A stretch of DNA of 64,000 nucleotides, taken from assembly GCA_024346935.1 (NCBI GenBank), contig AP024878.1:1302001-1366000 (forward strand), written 5' to 3'. Positions 37,122-46,647 of the stretch are shown piece after piece. The notes beneath the pieces are model-generated. The model searched no databases. It worked only from the letters and a program-made list of their open reading frames with translations, and was not told where the DNA came from. A program made the position numbers and the translations under genes. Within the stretch, counting starts at the first letter, position 1; each line of letters starts with the position of its first letter. The DNA comes from Vibrio inusitatus (lineage in GTDB: Bacteria > Pseudomonadota > Gammaproteobacteria > Enterobacterales > Vibrionaceae).

Positions 37122-37146
37122 GAAAAAGGCTGGTAACACCAGCCTT
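37122..37146 (-). terminator. Terminator of aspC
   Basis: On the minus strand AAGGCTGGT, loop GTT, ACCAGCCTT is followed by T residues. On the plus strand it could also serve the outer-membrane protein gene, but with only a short T run. Confidence 0.88.
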
Positions 37147-37171
37147 TGGATTAAAGAGATATGAACGTCAA

Positions 37172-38362
37172 CTAAAGTACAGCAGCGATGCCTTTGCACA
37201 GTGGCAACATGTTTTCTTTGGTCATGCCAGCAACGCTGATACGGCCTGAACCTACAATATAAATAGCAAACTCATCTTTAAGACGTGAGACTTGTTCTTT
37301 GGTTAGGCCAGAGAACGAGAACATACCGTTTTGGCGCTCAATAAAGCTAAAGTCACGAGTAACGCCCTGAGCTTTAAGGGTTTCAACAAACAAAGTACGC
37401 ATCTCTTGAATACGATCACGCATCTCTTGTACTTCTGCTTCCCATTCTTTACGAAGTTCAGCGTTGTTTAGGATATGGGTCACTACTGCTGACCCATGAG
37501 CTGGAGGGTTAGAGTAAATTGAACGAATAATGCCTTTTACTTGAGAAAATGCAGTTTGTGCGACATCTGAATTCGTAGCTACCAGAGTAAATGCACCAAC
37601 ACGCTCGTTGTATAGTCCAAAGTTCTTAGAGAAAGAGCTCGCAACTAGAATTTCACGATTTTTCTCAGCAAATGCACGCAGACCCGCAGCGTCTTCTTCT
37701 ACGCCCTTAGCAAAACCTTGGTAAGCAAAGTCAAACAGTGGAATCAATTGCTTATCAGCTGCAAGTTTCGCTAGTGTTTGCCATTCGTCAGCCGTTGGAT
37801 CGATACCCGTAGGGTTATGGCAGCAGCCGTGAAGAAGAACGATATCTCCGGCATTTGCCTGCTCTAAATCGGAGAGCATAGCGTCAAAGTCTTTCGATTT
37901 TGTCTCGGGGTTGTAGTAACGGTACTCCGCAATTTCGATACCCGCAGCTGTGAACACGCCTTTATGGTTTGCCCAAGTTGGGTTGCTGATCCAAATTTTT
38001 GCACCGTTAAGGTGACGTTTAATAAATTCACCGGCAACACGAAGTGCGCCTGTGCCACCTGGTGCTTGAGCCGTCTTAGCTCGTTTTTCTGAAACAATAG
38101 TGCTGTTCTCACCAAATAGTAGCTTTTGTACCGCTAGGCCATATTCAGCTGTACCTTCAATCGTTAGGTAAGATTTAGTGGTTTCGGTTTCAAGAATGGC
38201 TTGTTCTGCTTTTTTCACAGTGGCGAGAACTGGGGTTGTACCTTGTTCATTCTTGTAAATACCTACACCAAGATTAATCTTGGTATCACGAGCATCTTTT
38301 TTAAACTCTTCAGTTAAACCTAGGATAGGGTCGGCAGGGGCAGCTACTACTTTTTCAAACAT
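37172..38362 (-). CDS. aspC: Aspartate/aromatic aminotransferase AspC
   Basis: A 396-residue PLP-dependent class I aminotransferase that interconverts aspartate and oxaloacetate and can act on aromatic amino acids. It starts [20 protein letters not shown], and carries [13 protein letters not shown] and the PLP lysine in [17 protein letters not shown]; the substrate-carboxylate arginine region is SGRISVAGM. High similarity to E. coli AspC over its length. It lies next to asnS as in E. coli, though each gene has its own terminator. Confidence 0.94.
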   Translation of the reverse strand: MFEKVVAAPADPILGLTEEFKKDARDTKINLGVGIYKNEQGTTPVLATVKKAEQAILETETTKSYLTIEGTAEYGLAVQKLLFGENSTIVSEKRAKTAQAPGGTGALRVAGEFIKRHLNGAKIWISNPTWANHKGVFTAAGIEIAEYRYYNPETKSKDFDAMLSDLEQANAGDIVLLHGCCHNPTGIDPTADEWQTLAKLAADKQLIPLFDFAYQGFAKGVEEDAAGLRAFAEKNREILVASSFSKNFGLYNERVGAFTLVATNSDVAQTAFSQVKGIIRSIYSNPPAHGSAVVTHILNNAELRKEWEAEVQEMRDRIQEMRTLFVETLKAQGVTRDFSFIERQNGMFSFSGLTKEQVSRLKDEFAIYIVGSGRISVAGMTKENMLPLCKGIAAVL

Positions 38363-38511
38363 GAGAATCGTCCGTGTTAAAGTGAATTAATGGAATGTGA
38401 CTGTCTTCTTTTATACCTGTAGAAAAACGCCAAAACAACAGATTTGTAATTAATTTAGCAATGTAATCGGTAACACCTGTCTGATATCAACTTTTCCTGA
38501 AATCTAGACAC

Positions 38512-38537
38512 AAAAAAACCGCCATTAGGCGGTTTTT
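38512..38537 (-). terminator. Terminator of asnS
   Basis: AACCGCC, loop, GGCGGTT; on the minus strand followed by seven T. It starts 17 bases after the asnS stop; T residues on the other side too may make it bidirectional. Confidence 0.92.
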
Positions 38538-38553
38538 AATAACAGTGTTCGAC

Positions 38554-39954
38554 TTAGAAGTTCGCACTGCGAGGTGTACGTGGGAATGGAATAACGTCAC
38601 GAACGTTGCCCATACCAGTGACATACGACACTAAGCGCTCAAAACCAAGGCCAAAACCTGCGTGTGGCACTGTGCCGTATTTACGGAGGTCGCGGTACCA
38701 GCCCATGTGCTCAGGGTCGATGCCCATAGCGATCATGCGCTCGTCTAGAACGTCTAAACGCTCTTCACGCTGAGCACCACCGATGATTTCACCAATGCCA
38801 GGTGCTAGAACGTCCATCGCAGCAACCGTTTTGCCATCGTCGTTCAAACGCATGTAGAAAGCTTTAATGTCTTTCGGGTAGTTTTTAACGATAACCGGTG
38901 CTTTAAAGTGCTCTTCAGCAAGGTAACGTTCATGCTCAGATGACATGTCGATGCCCCACTCAACGTCAAATTCAAACTTACGACCAGAATCGAGTAGGAT
39001 TTGAATTGCGTCGGTGTAGTCCACTTGTGCAAAATCAGCGTCTACAAACTGCTCAAGGCGAGAGATAGCTTGCTTGTCAATACGCTGAGCAAAGAACTCA
39101 AGGTCATCACGGCGCTCTGCAAGAACGGCCTTGAACACATATTTAAGCATGTCTTCAGCCAGTTTCGCAGCATCGTCAAGATCAGCAAATGCAATCTCTG
39201 GCTCTACCATCCAGAACTCCGCTAGGTGGCGGCTGGTGTTTGAGTTTTCTGCACGGAATGTTGGACCAAAGGTATAAACCTTGCTTAGGGCACAGGCGTA
39301 TGCTTCTGCATTCAACTGACCTGATACAGTAAGGAACGTTTCTTTGCCGAAGAAATCTTCGTTGTAGTCTACGTTGCCTTTGTCAGTGCGTGGCAGGTTT
39401 TCCATATCCAATGTAGATACGCGGAACATCTCGCCTGCACCTTCAGCATCAGATGCGGTGATTAGCGGAGCGGAAGTCCAGAAGAAACCTTGTTCGTGGT
39501 AGAAGCGATGAATTGCTTGTGATAAGCAGTTACGCACGCGAGCTACTGCGCCAATCACGTTTGTACGTGGGCGAAGGTGAGCTACTTCACGAAGGTACTC
39601 GATAGAGTGGCGCGTTTTAGCCATAGGGTAAGTGTCAGCATCTTCAACCCAACCAACCACTGTTACAGCCGTTGCCGCTAGTTCAAAATCTTGACCTTTT
39701 GCTGGCGACTCTACGACGGTACCGGTTACTTCTACAGAGCAGCCTGTAGTCAGTTTCAGTACTTCTTCGTCATAATTATTTAAGCTATTTGGGACCACGG
39801 CCTGAATCGGGTCGAAACAAGAGCCGTCATAGATGGCAAGAAAAGAGATTCCAGCTTTGGAATCACGACGTGAACGGATCCAGCCACGAACAGTGATTTC
39901 ACTGTTTACTTCGAGCTTTCCGCTAAGAACGTCTGTTACAGGCGCGTAAGTCAT
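38554..39954 (-). CDS. asnS: Asparaginyl-tRNA synthetase
   Basis: A 466-residue class IIb synthetase that charges tRNA-Asn. N-terminal OB-fold (residues about 15-100, [20 protein letters not shown]), motif 2 region [20 protein letters not shown], and motif 3 [20 protein letters not shown] are all present. GGAGAG precedes the ATG by about ten bases. Single gene with its own terminator. Confidence 0.98.
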   Translation of the reverse strand: MTYAPVTDVLSGKLEVNSEITVRGWIRSRRDSKAGISFLAIYDGSCFDPIQAVVPNSLNNYDEEVLKLTTGCSVEVTGTVVESPAKGQDFELAATAVTVVGWVEDADTYPMAKTRHSIEYLREVAHLRPRTNVIGAVARVRNCLSQAIHRFYHEQGFFWTSAPLITASDAEGAGEMFRVSTLDMENLPRTDKGNVDYNEDFFGKETFLTVSGQLNAEAYACALSKVYTFGPTFRAENSNTSRHLAEFWMVEPEIAFADLDDAAKLAEDMLKYVFKAVLAERRDDLEFFAQRIDKQAISRLEQFVDADFAQVDYTDAIQILLDSGRKFEFDVEWGIDMSSEHERYLAEEHFKAPVIVKNYPKDIKAFYMRLNDDGKTVAAMDVLAPGIGEIIGGAQREERLDVLDERMIAMGIDPEHMGWYRDLRKYGTVPHAGFGLGFERLVSYVTGMGNVRDVIPFPRTPRSANF

Positions 39955-40082
39955 TTGGTATTACTCTCCAATAGATGCTATCGAGAAATAGAAAATTAAA
40001 TAGAACTTCTCAGTTTACCCACCAATAAATTTGCATCAAGTAAAGAGTGCCTATTTCATGAGTATTTTTTTTTAAGCGGTGT

Positions 40083-40682
40083 TTAATCCATCAAATTAGT
40101 GAGCTGTCTTTGCATTGCATCGATAATTTGCGCAGTTACTCCCCAGATAAAGTGTCTTTGATAGGGGATAGCAAACACTTTGTGTGTCACGGTTTTTAAT
40201 TGGAAATGGAAACTTGAAAGGTTCTGGCTTGCAAAAAGAAACTCAGCAGGTACTTCAAATGCTTCGTCTACCTCGTTGGGATCAAGCGTTGACTGGTAGT
40301 TCGGTTCAATAAAAGCAATGTATGGGGTAACGGCAAACTGACTGAGCGTGGGCAAAGGAGGCAGGGCACCCGCTATCGTAATTAATGAAGGGTCGATTCC
40401 CACTTCTTCATGGGTTTCTCTTACTGCGGTAGTGCTAAGCAGTAAGTCATCTTGCTCATACTTGCCTCCAGGGAAGCTCACTTGTCCTGGATGGTGCTTA
40501 AGATGCGCCGCCCGCTTAGTAAGAATGACATGAAGACGATTATTTCGCTCAACAAGGCCGATCAATACAGCAGCAGGTCTTAGAACGTCTTGATCAAAAT
40601 GAGCCAGTCTTTGCAGGCTTTGCGTATCGTAAGAAGAGGGCTTACTCAGATTAAATCTTAATAAGAAATCGTCTTTGGTCAT
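40083..40682 (-). CDS. nudL: NUDIX coenzyme A pyrophosphatase NudL
   Basis: A 199-residue hydrolase. It has the NUDIX box G-K-Y-E-Q-D-D...RETHEEVGI and, just before it, the coenzyme A diphosphatase signature ILTKRAAHLKHHPGQVSFPG. Such enzymes cut CoA and its derivatives to phosphopantetheine and 3',5'-ADP. GAGAGGAAGG supports the start at 40682. It follows pabB by 22 bases, the same order as in E. coli, so the two are one operon. Confidence 0.93.
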   Translation of the reverse strand: MTKDDFLLRFNLSKPSSYDTQSLQRLAHFDQDVLRPAAVLIGLVERNNRLHVILTKRAAHLKHHPGQVSFPGGKYEQDDLLLSTTAVRETHEEVGIDPSLITIAGALPPLPTLSQFAVTPYIAFIEPNYQSTLDPNEVDEAFEVPAEFLFASQNLSSFHFQLKTVTHKVFAIPYQRHFIWGVTAQIIDAMQRQLTNLMD

Positions 40683-40704
40683 GCCTTCCTCTCCGAAATT
40701 TTCA

Positions 40705-42066
40705 TTATTCTAATACTGGCAGAATTTTACCAAGTTTATGCAAGGTTTCTTGATACTCTGATTCGCATTCACTATCAGCGACCAATCCACCGCCTGCCCA
40801 TGCGTGAATTTTATGATCTTCTGTTATTAGCGTTCTTATTGTAATACTCGTGTCCATATTGCCACATCGACTAATGTAGCCAATGCTGCCGCAATAAACA
40901 CTGCGACGATGCGGCTCCAGTTCTTCTATGATCTGCATCGCTCTCACTTTTGGAGCGCCAGTAATTGAGCCTCCTGGAAAACAAGCGCGCAGCAGGTCAT
41001 ATTCGTCATACTGTTCATCCAGTACCCCTGTGATAGTGCTCACAAGGTGATGAACGGCAGGGAAGCTCTCAATTTCAAATAAGTGTGGAACTTTTACGCT
41101 ACCCGGAGCGGATACCCGCCCTATGTCGTTACGTAATAAATCCACGATCATCAGGTTTTCAGCTTGGTCTTTTTCCGCTGTTTGTAAGTCGTCCCTTTGC
41201 TGTTTGTCTTTTAAGGGATCGTTAAAGCGCGGCCTAGTTCCCTTGATGGGTTTGGTCTCTACTTTCTTATCGTGCGCAAGTAAAAAACGCTCCGGAGATA
41301 CACTTATCACTGCATTATGTGGCAATCGCAAAAACGCGGAAAACGGAGCCTTATTCTCATTTTCTAGTATTTTGTATGCTTTCCATTCGCTGCCAGAGTA
41401 ATCGGCGCTAAAGCGTTGCGCGAGATTGATTTGATAACAATCACCCGCTAGCAGGTAATCTTGAACAGTTTCAAACTTGCTCTGATATTGCGCCTTGGTC
41501 ATGTTAGCTGACCATGGAGACTCTAGCTGAAATGAAGGATGCTGAATCTCGACCTGTTGATGGTTTCTCTCAGGCATATTCTCACTGTTGAGATTTTGCC
41601 CAACCCAATAGGCTTGTTTGAGTTCGTGATCAATCACCAATGCTTTTTCATACAAACCTACAGCCATATCTGGCGCGTTAAGGTCGTGTTCAGCAATGTT
41701 TTTGAATGCTTCGATGCGTCTACCTAAATCATAGGCAAAATAACCTAACCAACCACCGATGAAAGGTAGATGTGTATCGGTATGTGAATGGGGTAAATAT
41801 TGCTGTTGCAGACTTCGCAGGAGTTCGAAAGGATCCTCTGTGACTTGAGAACGTTCGCGATTTGTTGTTACGTTACTTATACCACCATAGGTTTCTACCG
41901 TAATTATTGGTGAATGCACCAAAATATCATACCGATTGTTTGGGTGATTATCAGATGCGGAACGCAGCAGCATGGCGTAAGGGTATTGTTGTATTTTTTC
42001 GAACAGATCTAAGGCAAGATCCTTTCGGTAAACAAGTTGCTCAGTTTCAATTTTTAAATCAGACAT
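40705..42066 (-). CDS. pabB: Aminodeoxychorismate synthase component I
   Basis: A 453-residue chorismate-binding enzyme which, with the PabA glutamine amidotransferase (not in this window), makes 4-amino-4-deoxychorismate for folate. Near residue 270-280, VETKPIKGTRPRF carries the catalytic lysine that distinguishes PabB (PIKGT) from anthranilate synthase (PIAGT). The C-terminal FPGGSITGAPKVRAMQIIEE and CGSIGYIS are chorismate-enzyme signatures. First gene of pabB-nudL, divergent from the fumarase gene with 160 bases between. Confidence 0.95.
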   Translation of the reverse strand: MSDLKIETEQLVYRKDLALDLFEKIQQYPYAMLLRSASDNHPNNRYDILVHSPIITVETYGGISNVTTNRERSQVTEDPFELLRSLQQQYLPHSHTDTHLPFIGGWLGYFAYDLGRRIEAFKNIAEHDLNAPDMAVGLYEKALVIDHELKQAYWVGQNLNSENMPERNHQQVEIQHPSFQLESPWSANMTKAQYQSKFETVQDYLLAGDCYQINLAQRFSADYSGSEWKAYKILENENKAPFSAFLRLPHNAVISVSPERFLLAHDKKVETKPIKGTRPRFNDPLKDKQQRDDLQTAEKDQAENLMIVDLLRNDIGRVSAPGSVKVPHLFEIESFPAVHHLVSTITGVLDEQYDEYDLLRACFPGGSITGAPKVRAMQIIEELEPHRRSVYCGSIGYISRCGNMDTSITIRTLITEDHKIHAWAGGGLVADSECESEYQETLHKLGKILPVLE

Positions 42067-42226
42067 CTATCAAATTGCTTGAAATGTGACGACACCGTAA
42101 AGGTGAGTGTGGTTTGAGAATCGCCTCAAGAGTATCATAGATTTATCTCAAGTTCAGAACGCACGTGCAGTCATAGGCTTAATCGTGCTTGAAACGGATT
42201 CAGACTGACCAAAAGGGGCTCCGCGA

Positions 42227-43741
42227 ATGACCGTAATTCGTAAGCAAGATCTTATCAGCAGTGTCGCTGATGCACTTCAATACATCTCTTATTACCACCC
42301 GCTTGATTTTGTGCAAGCGCTAGAAAAAGCGTACCACGCTGAACAAAGTACTGCAGCAAAGGACGCGATTGCACAAATACTCATCAACTCTCGAATGGCA
42401 GCAGAAGGCCATAGACCAATATGTCAGGATACTGGCATTGTGACTTGTTTTGTGAACATTGGCATGAAAGTGCAGTGGGAAGACACCGATATTACAGTGC
42501 AAGAAATGATTGATGAGGGCGTTAGACAAGCCTACACCAATCCAGACAATCCGCTTCGTGCCTCTATTTTGTTAGATCCAGCAGGAAAACGGATCAATAC
42601 CAAAGATAATACGCCTGCTGTTGTACACATTAATATGGTGCCTGGAGACAAGGTTGAGGTGCAAATTGCCGCTAAAGGTGGTGGTTCAGAAAACAAAACC
42701 AAAATGGCGATGTTAAACCCATCGGATGACGTAGCAGAATGGGTAGAAAAAACATTGCCAACAATGGGGGCTGGATGGTGTCCACCTGGCATGCTGGGTA
42801 TAGGTATTGGTGGTACTGCAGAAAAAGCAGCGGTGATGGCGAAAGAATCCTTGATGGATCCCGTTGATATTCATGAGTTGATGGAGCGAGGGGCACAAAC
42901 CACAGAAGAGAAGATGCGCTTAGAGATCTTCGAACGAGCGAATAAAACAGGTATTGGCGCTCAAGGTCTTGGCGGTTTAACGACAGTGGTGGATGTGAAA
43001 ATTAAGACAGCGCCAACTCACGCAGCGTCTAAGCCTGTGTGCATGATTCCAAACTGTGCCGCTACACGCCATGTGCATTTTACTCTAGATGGATCGGGTC
43101 CAGCGAACTTGGTTCCACCTAAGCTAGAAGACTGGCCAGAAATTTCGTGGGATGCAGGAGCAAAAGCGCGAAGAGTGAATCTTGACTCTGTTACCCAGAC
43201 GGATATCGAAACTTGGCAAACGGGTGAGACGTTATTGCTATCAGGCAAAATGTTGACTGGTCGTGATGCAGCCCATAAACGTATTCAGCAGCTTTTAGAC
43301 AGTGGTGAAGGCCTGCCAGAGGGTGTCGATTTTAAAGGTAAATTTATTTACTACGTTGGCCCTGTAGATGCGGTGGGTGACGAAGCAGTAGGACCTGCTG
43401 GCCCTACGACTTCAACTCGTATGGATAAATTTACCGAAATGATGCTGTCTAAAACAGGTATTGCAGGCATGATCGGTAAGGCCGAACGTGGGTCGCAGAC
43501 GGTTGAGCTAATTAAAGAGAACAAGGCAGTTTATCTAATGGCCGTAGGGGGCGCAGCATACCTTGTATCTAAGGCGATCAAGAGTGCGAAGGTCATCGCT
43601 TTTGAAGAGCTTGGAATGGAAGCGATCTACGAGTTTGATGTTGAAGATATGCCAGTCACCGTTGCGGTCGACTCAACGGGTGCCAATGCACATCAAATTG
43701 GACCTGAGACCTGGAAGGTGAAAATTGCTGAAATGGATTAA
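42227..43741 (+). CDS. fumA: Class I (iron-sulfur) fumarate hydratase
   Basis: A 504-residue [4Fe-4S] fumarase converting fumarate to malate in the citric acid cycle. The N-terminal half has GHRPICQDTGIVTCFVNIG (first cluster cysteine) and AAKGGGSENKTKMAML; the C-terminal half has the beta-domain GKMLTGRDAAHKRIQQLL and GPTTSTRMDKF. It is fused in one chain like E. coli FumA/FumB, which are slightly longer. Single gene with its own terminator. Confidence 0.95.
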   Translation: MTVIRKQDLISSVADALQYISYYHPLDFVQALEKAYHAEQSTAAKDAIAQILINSRMAAEGHRPICQDTGIVTCFVNIGMKVQWEDTDITVQEMIDEGVRQAYTNPDNPLRASILLDPAGKRINTKDNTPAVVHINMVPGDKVEVQIAAKGGGSENKTKMAMLNPSDDVAEWVEKTLPTMGAGWCPPGMLGIGIGGTAEKAAVMAKESLMDPVDIHELMERGAQTTEEKMRLEIFERANKTGIGAQGLGGLTTVVDVKIKTAPTHAASKPVCMIPNCAATRHVHFTLDGSGPANLVPPKLEDWPEISWDAGAKARRVNLDSVTQTDIETWQTGETLLLSGKMLTGRDAAHKRIQQLLDSGEGLPEGVDFKGKFIYYVGPVDAVGDEAVGPAGPTTSTRMDKFTEMMLSKTGIAGMIGKAERGSQTVELIKENKAVYLMAVGGAAYLVSKAIKSAKVIAFEELGMEAIYEFDVEDMPVTVAVDSTGANAHQIGPETWKVKIAEMD

Positions 43742-43763
43742 CTTTAGTTAATCAAAATCGAAG

Positions 43764-43790
43764 AAGCGTAATCAAAGATTGCGCTTTTTA
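43764..43790 (+). terminator. Intrinsic terminator of the fumarase gene
   Basis: AAGCGTAATC, loop AAA, GATTGCGCTT followed by T residues; the stem has a single T-G wobble. Confidence 0.82.
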
Positions 43791-43851
43791 TCGAAAATTC
43801 AGCGAGATAGCTGATACACTTATGCTGTGACTTTATTTAACAGGGGATGTT

Positions 43852-44037
43852 ATGCCACGCTTTGTACAAATTCTTCAGATCATCGTTGCCGTCGTTATCG
43901 GTGGTTTCCTTTGCTATGACCTTATTCTCAATGGTATTGCCATTTTCCATGAGAAGTATATTACTATCACGATAGTACTGACACTGCTTTTGGAACTTGC
44001 TCTGTTTGTTATTTTTAAGCTCATTGTAGATGATTAA
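43852..44037 (+). CDS. Small two-helix membrane protein
   Basis: A 61-residue protein with two hydrophobic segments (about 7-27 and 36-58) joined by a short loop with HEKY. AGGGGATGTT before the ATG gives a good ribosome binding site, which makes it credible despite its size. It stands 72 bases ahead of ycjX. In E. coli ycjX-ycjF follow the phage-shock genes, whose small products (PspB, PspD) are of similar size, but I see no real similarity to them. Family unknown. Confidence 0.65.
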   Translation: MPRFVQILQIIVAVVIGGFLCYDLILNGIAIFHEKYITITIVLTLLLELALFVIFKLIVDD

Positions 44038-44109
44038 ATCTTGTTAATGTTGCGCTCTAACGCTGGATATTTGGAGAGTAATTCAATATCTTGAGCTTAG
44101 GAGCGTGAT

Positions 44110-45480
44110 ATGAACAGAATAACAAACGAAGCAAAACAACTACTTAATAGAGGGCTGGATGCACACCTGAGAATTGGTGTGACCGGCCTTTCTCGTGCGG
44201 GTAAGACTGCATTTATTACCTCCTTTGTGGACCAACTCCTCCATACGTCAACTCATGACAATCTGCCTTTATTAGCAGCGCAGCGAGATGCTAGGGTTCT
44301 AGGCGCACGAAGGGTGCCACAAAAAAACCTCCTTACGCCTAGATTTAATCTAGACGGTTCTTATGAGTCACTGACACTTGCCTCCCCGCAATGGCCAACA
44401 CCAACGCGTGATGTGAGTGAAATTCGTATCGCCATTAAATATAAGCCAAGCAGCAAAGCACGAAAGTTGATAAGTCGTCATGCCACCTTATACGTGGATT
44501 TGGTGGATTACCCAGGAGAATGGCTACTGGATCTGCCAATGTTGGAGATGGACTTTCAAGCATGGTCTGAGCAGCAAATTTTGCGTCTTCAGCAGATAGA
44601 TCTTCCTGAAGTAGAGGCGTGGTTAGCTCGTAGTCAACATCTTGATTACGATGAATCTAATGACGATAAATTATTGAATGAAGTTGCAGCGCAATACACT
44701 AAGCTACTACTCGATCTCAAGTCAAAGGGGTATCAACTCATACAGCCGGGACGATTTGTATTGCCAGGTGAACTGGCCGATGCCCCTGTAGTGCTGTTTT
44801 TTCCCTATACGTCTAAGAACAAACCTGCAAAGAATAGCGCTATAAATTTGTTGTCCAAGCGTTACAAAGAATATCAGCAACAAGTGATCAAACCTTTCTA
44901 TCGACATTATTTCTCTTCGTTTGACAGACAAATTTTATTGGTCGACGTGCTGACGCCTCTGAATCAGGGGGAGCATGCCTTTAGCGATATGCAGGTTGCG
45001 CTTACCGAAATTATGAAGAGTTTCAGTTATGGGAAAAACAGCCTAATTCGTCGCTTGTTCTCCCCAAGAACAGATAAATTACTGTTTGCAGCGACTAAAG
45101 CGGACCACATTACGCCAGATCAGTACTCAAACTTGAATCTATTACTTCGTCATTTGGTGCAGCCGATTTGGCAACATGTTTCTTTTGAAAGTGTCTCGAT
45201 GGAGTGTATGCCTTTTGCGTCGATAAAATCGACAGATGCGGGGGTTGTCGAACAGAAGGGAAAATCTATTCCCGTTATTAATGGTACAACCATAGATGGA
45301 AATGAGCTTACTTTGTATCCAGGAGAAGTGCCAGCAACACTACCAAAGCCTGAGTTTTGGGGAAAACAAGGGTTCGATTTCGTTAACTTTAGACCACAGA
45401 ATTATGTAGAAGCAACACCACTACCGCATATCGGTATGGATAAAGTGATGCAATTCTTATTGGGTGATAAATTAAGGTAA
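44110..45480 (+). CDS. ycjX: YcjX-family P-loop GTPase-like protein
   Basis: A 456-residue cytoplasmic protein. The P-loop is GVTGLSRAGKTAFITS (about residues 23-38), and VDLVDYPGEWLLDLP provides the Walker B/switch region typical of YcjX (DUF463). The E. coli gene belongs to the phage-shock neighbourhood and responds to membrane stress; biochemical role is only partly defined, with GTP binding reported for homologues. It is followed four bases later by ycjF. Confidence 0.93.
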   Translation: MNRITNEAKQLLNRGLDAHLRIGVTGLSRAGKTAFITSFVDQLLHTSTHDNLPLLAAQRDARVLGARRVPQKNLLTPRFNLDGSYESLTLASPQWPTPTRDVSEIRIAIKYKPSSKARKLISRHATLYVDLVDYPGEWLLDLPMLEMDFQAWSEQQILRLQQIDLPEVEAWLARSQHLDYDESNDDKLLNEVAAQYTKLLLDLKSKGYQLIQPGRFVLPGELADAPVVLFFPYTSKNKPAKNSAINLLSKRYKEYQQQVIKPFYRHYFSSFDRQILLVDVLTPLNQGEHAFSDMQVALTEIMKSFSYGKNSLIRRLFSPRTDKLLFAATKADHITPDQYSNLNLLLRHLVQPIWQHVSFESVSMECMPFASIKSTDAGVVEQKGKSIPVINGTTIDGNELTLYPGEVPATLPKPEFWGKQGFDFVNFRPQNYVEATPLPHIGMDKVMQFLLGDKLR

Positions 45481-45484
45481 TGCT

Positions 45485-46561
45485 TTGAACGAATACAAAC
45501 AAAAACAGGTTTTTACGCACTTAGATGACGAAAAAGAGCGTGATGATAGCGCTGCTCATTATAAAAATGATCAGCCTGATCTTGGCGCTCAACAAACGTT
45601 TGAACAGCACCAATTTATCAAGGCAGAATCTATTGCTACAACAGAAGATGAGCCGATCGAAGAGAAGGTTGAAACGCTATTTAACCGACGTAGAGTTCCA
45701 TTACGCTGGAAGCTATTGTTTGCCACCTTAGGAGGGTTAAGCGTGTGGCAACTTGTCGACTCGTTTGTTGGTGCATTTCAAGCAAACGACTTCCTTAGTT
45801 TATCATGGACGGTGTTATTAACCGCCGGTTGCGTTATTGGAGCAGGGGCTTTATTGCGTGAGTTACTTAAAATGAGACGTCTTCGTCATCAAGGTGACGT
45901 GCAAATGAAGGCTCAAGAACTCTATGACAATAACGATTATGGTAATGCCGAGAAGTTTTGTGACGCTCTTTCTAAGACTATGACCGCATCAGGTGTTGAG
46001 AATGTCGGTCTGTCTAAGTGGGCACAACATAAAAGCGCAAATCATTCTGATCGTGACATGCTGGATTTATATCAGGGTTATGTATTGTCTCCTGTGGATC
46101 AGAAAATCAACAAAGCCATTGCCAAGTATTCATCAGAGGCGGCGGTAATGGTCGCGGTGAGTCCTCTCGCTGCGGCTGATATGTTGCTGGTGGCTTGGAG
46201 AAACATATCACTTATCAATCGTATAGCTAAAGAATATGGCGTCGAGCTTGGTTACTGGTCTCGAATTCAATTGCTGAGACTGACGTTAATTAATATGGCA
46301 GCGGCAGGTGGTACGGAATTGGCCATGGATGCTGGCATGGACCTGTTGTCTATGGATCTCACTGCCAAGTTATCGACTCGCGCTGCGCAAGGAGTGGGTG
46401 TTGGCTTACTGACAGCGCGTTTGGGTATTAAAGCGGCGCAACTAATGAGGCCGATCGCTTTCTCTGACGAGAATCGCTTGCGACTACGAGATGTTCGTGA
46501 TCAAGTATTCGTATCTGTTAAACAACGTTTACAAAATAGTGAAGAAAAAGAACAAGCTTAA
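45485..46561 (+). CDS. ycjF: YcjF-family membrane protein (UPF0283/TIGR01620)
   Basis: A 358-residue protein with an acidic cytoplasmic N-terminus, two membrane helices (about 78-125) and a helical C-terminal domain with VMVAVSPLAAADMLLVAWRN. It starts at TTG 45485, with AAGG seven bases upstream; no ATG exists in frame until past the second helix, so the rare start is genuine. Partner of YcjX by gene order; function unclear. Confidence 0.92.
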   Translation: MNEYKQKQVFTHLDDEKERDDSAAHYKNDQPDLGAQQTFEQHQFIKAESIATTEDEPIEEKVETLFNRRRVPLRWKLLFATLGGLSVWQLVDSFVGAFQANDFLSLSWTVLLTAGCVIGAGALLRELLKMRRLRHQGDVQMKAQELYDNNDYGNAEKFCDALSKTMTASGVENVGLSKWAQHKSANHSDRDMLDLYQGYVLSPVDQKINKAIAKYSSEAAVMVAVSPLAAADMLLVAWRNISLINRIAKEYGVELGYWSRIQLLRLTLINMAAAGGTELAMDAGMDLLSMDLTAKLSTRAAQGVGVGLLTARLGIKAAQLMRPIAFSDENRLRLRDVRDQVFVSVKQRLQNSEEKEQA

Positions 46562-46615
46562 CTTGCTCTAATCCCTGATAATACTTGACTGAATTGCGCT
46601 TCTGCTAGACACTCA

Positions 46616-46633
46616 TGTAAACATTATTGAACA
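46616..46633 (+). promoter_or_regulatory. Candidate TyrR box in front of tyrR
   Basis: TGTAAA-CATTAT-TGAACA fits the TyrR consensus TGTAAA-N6-TTTACA with a perfect left half and a weak right half (four of six), and keeps the invariant G and C separated by 14 bases. It ends 14 bases before the GTG start. TyrR autoregulation is known in E. coli. Confidence 0.5.
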
Positions 46634-46647
46634 CTTGAGAATCAGAC

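Noticed and set aside
37864..38115. 83-codon leftward frame overlapping aspC in another frame
   Set aside because: It lies within aspC on the same strand; aspC is complete and conserved over this part.
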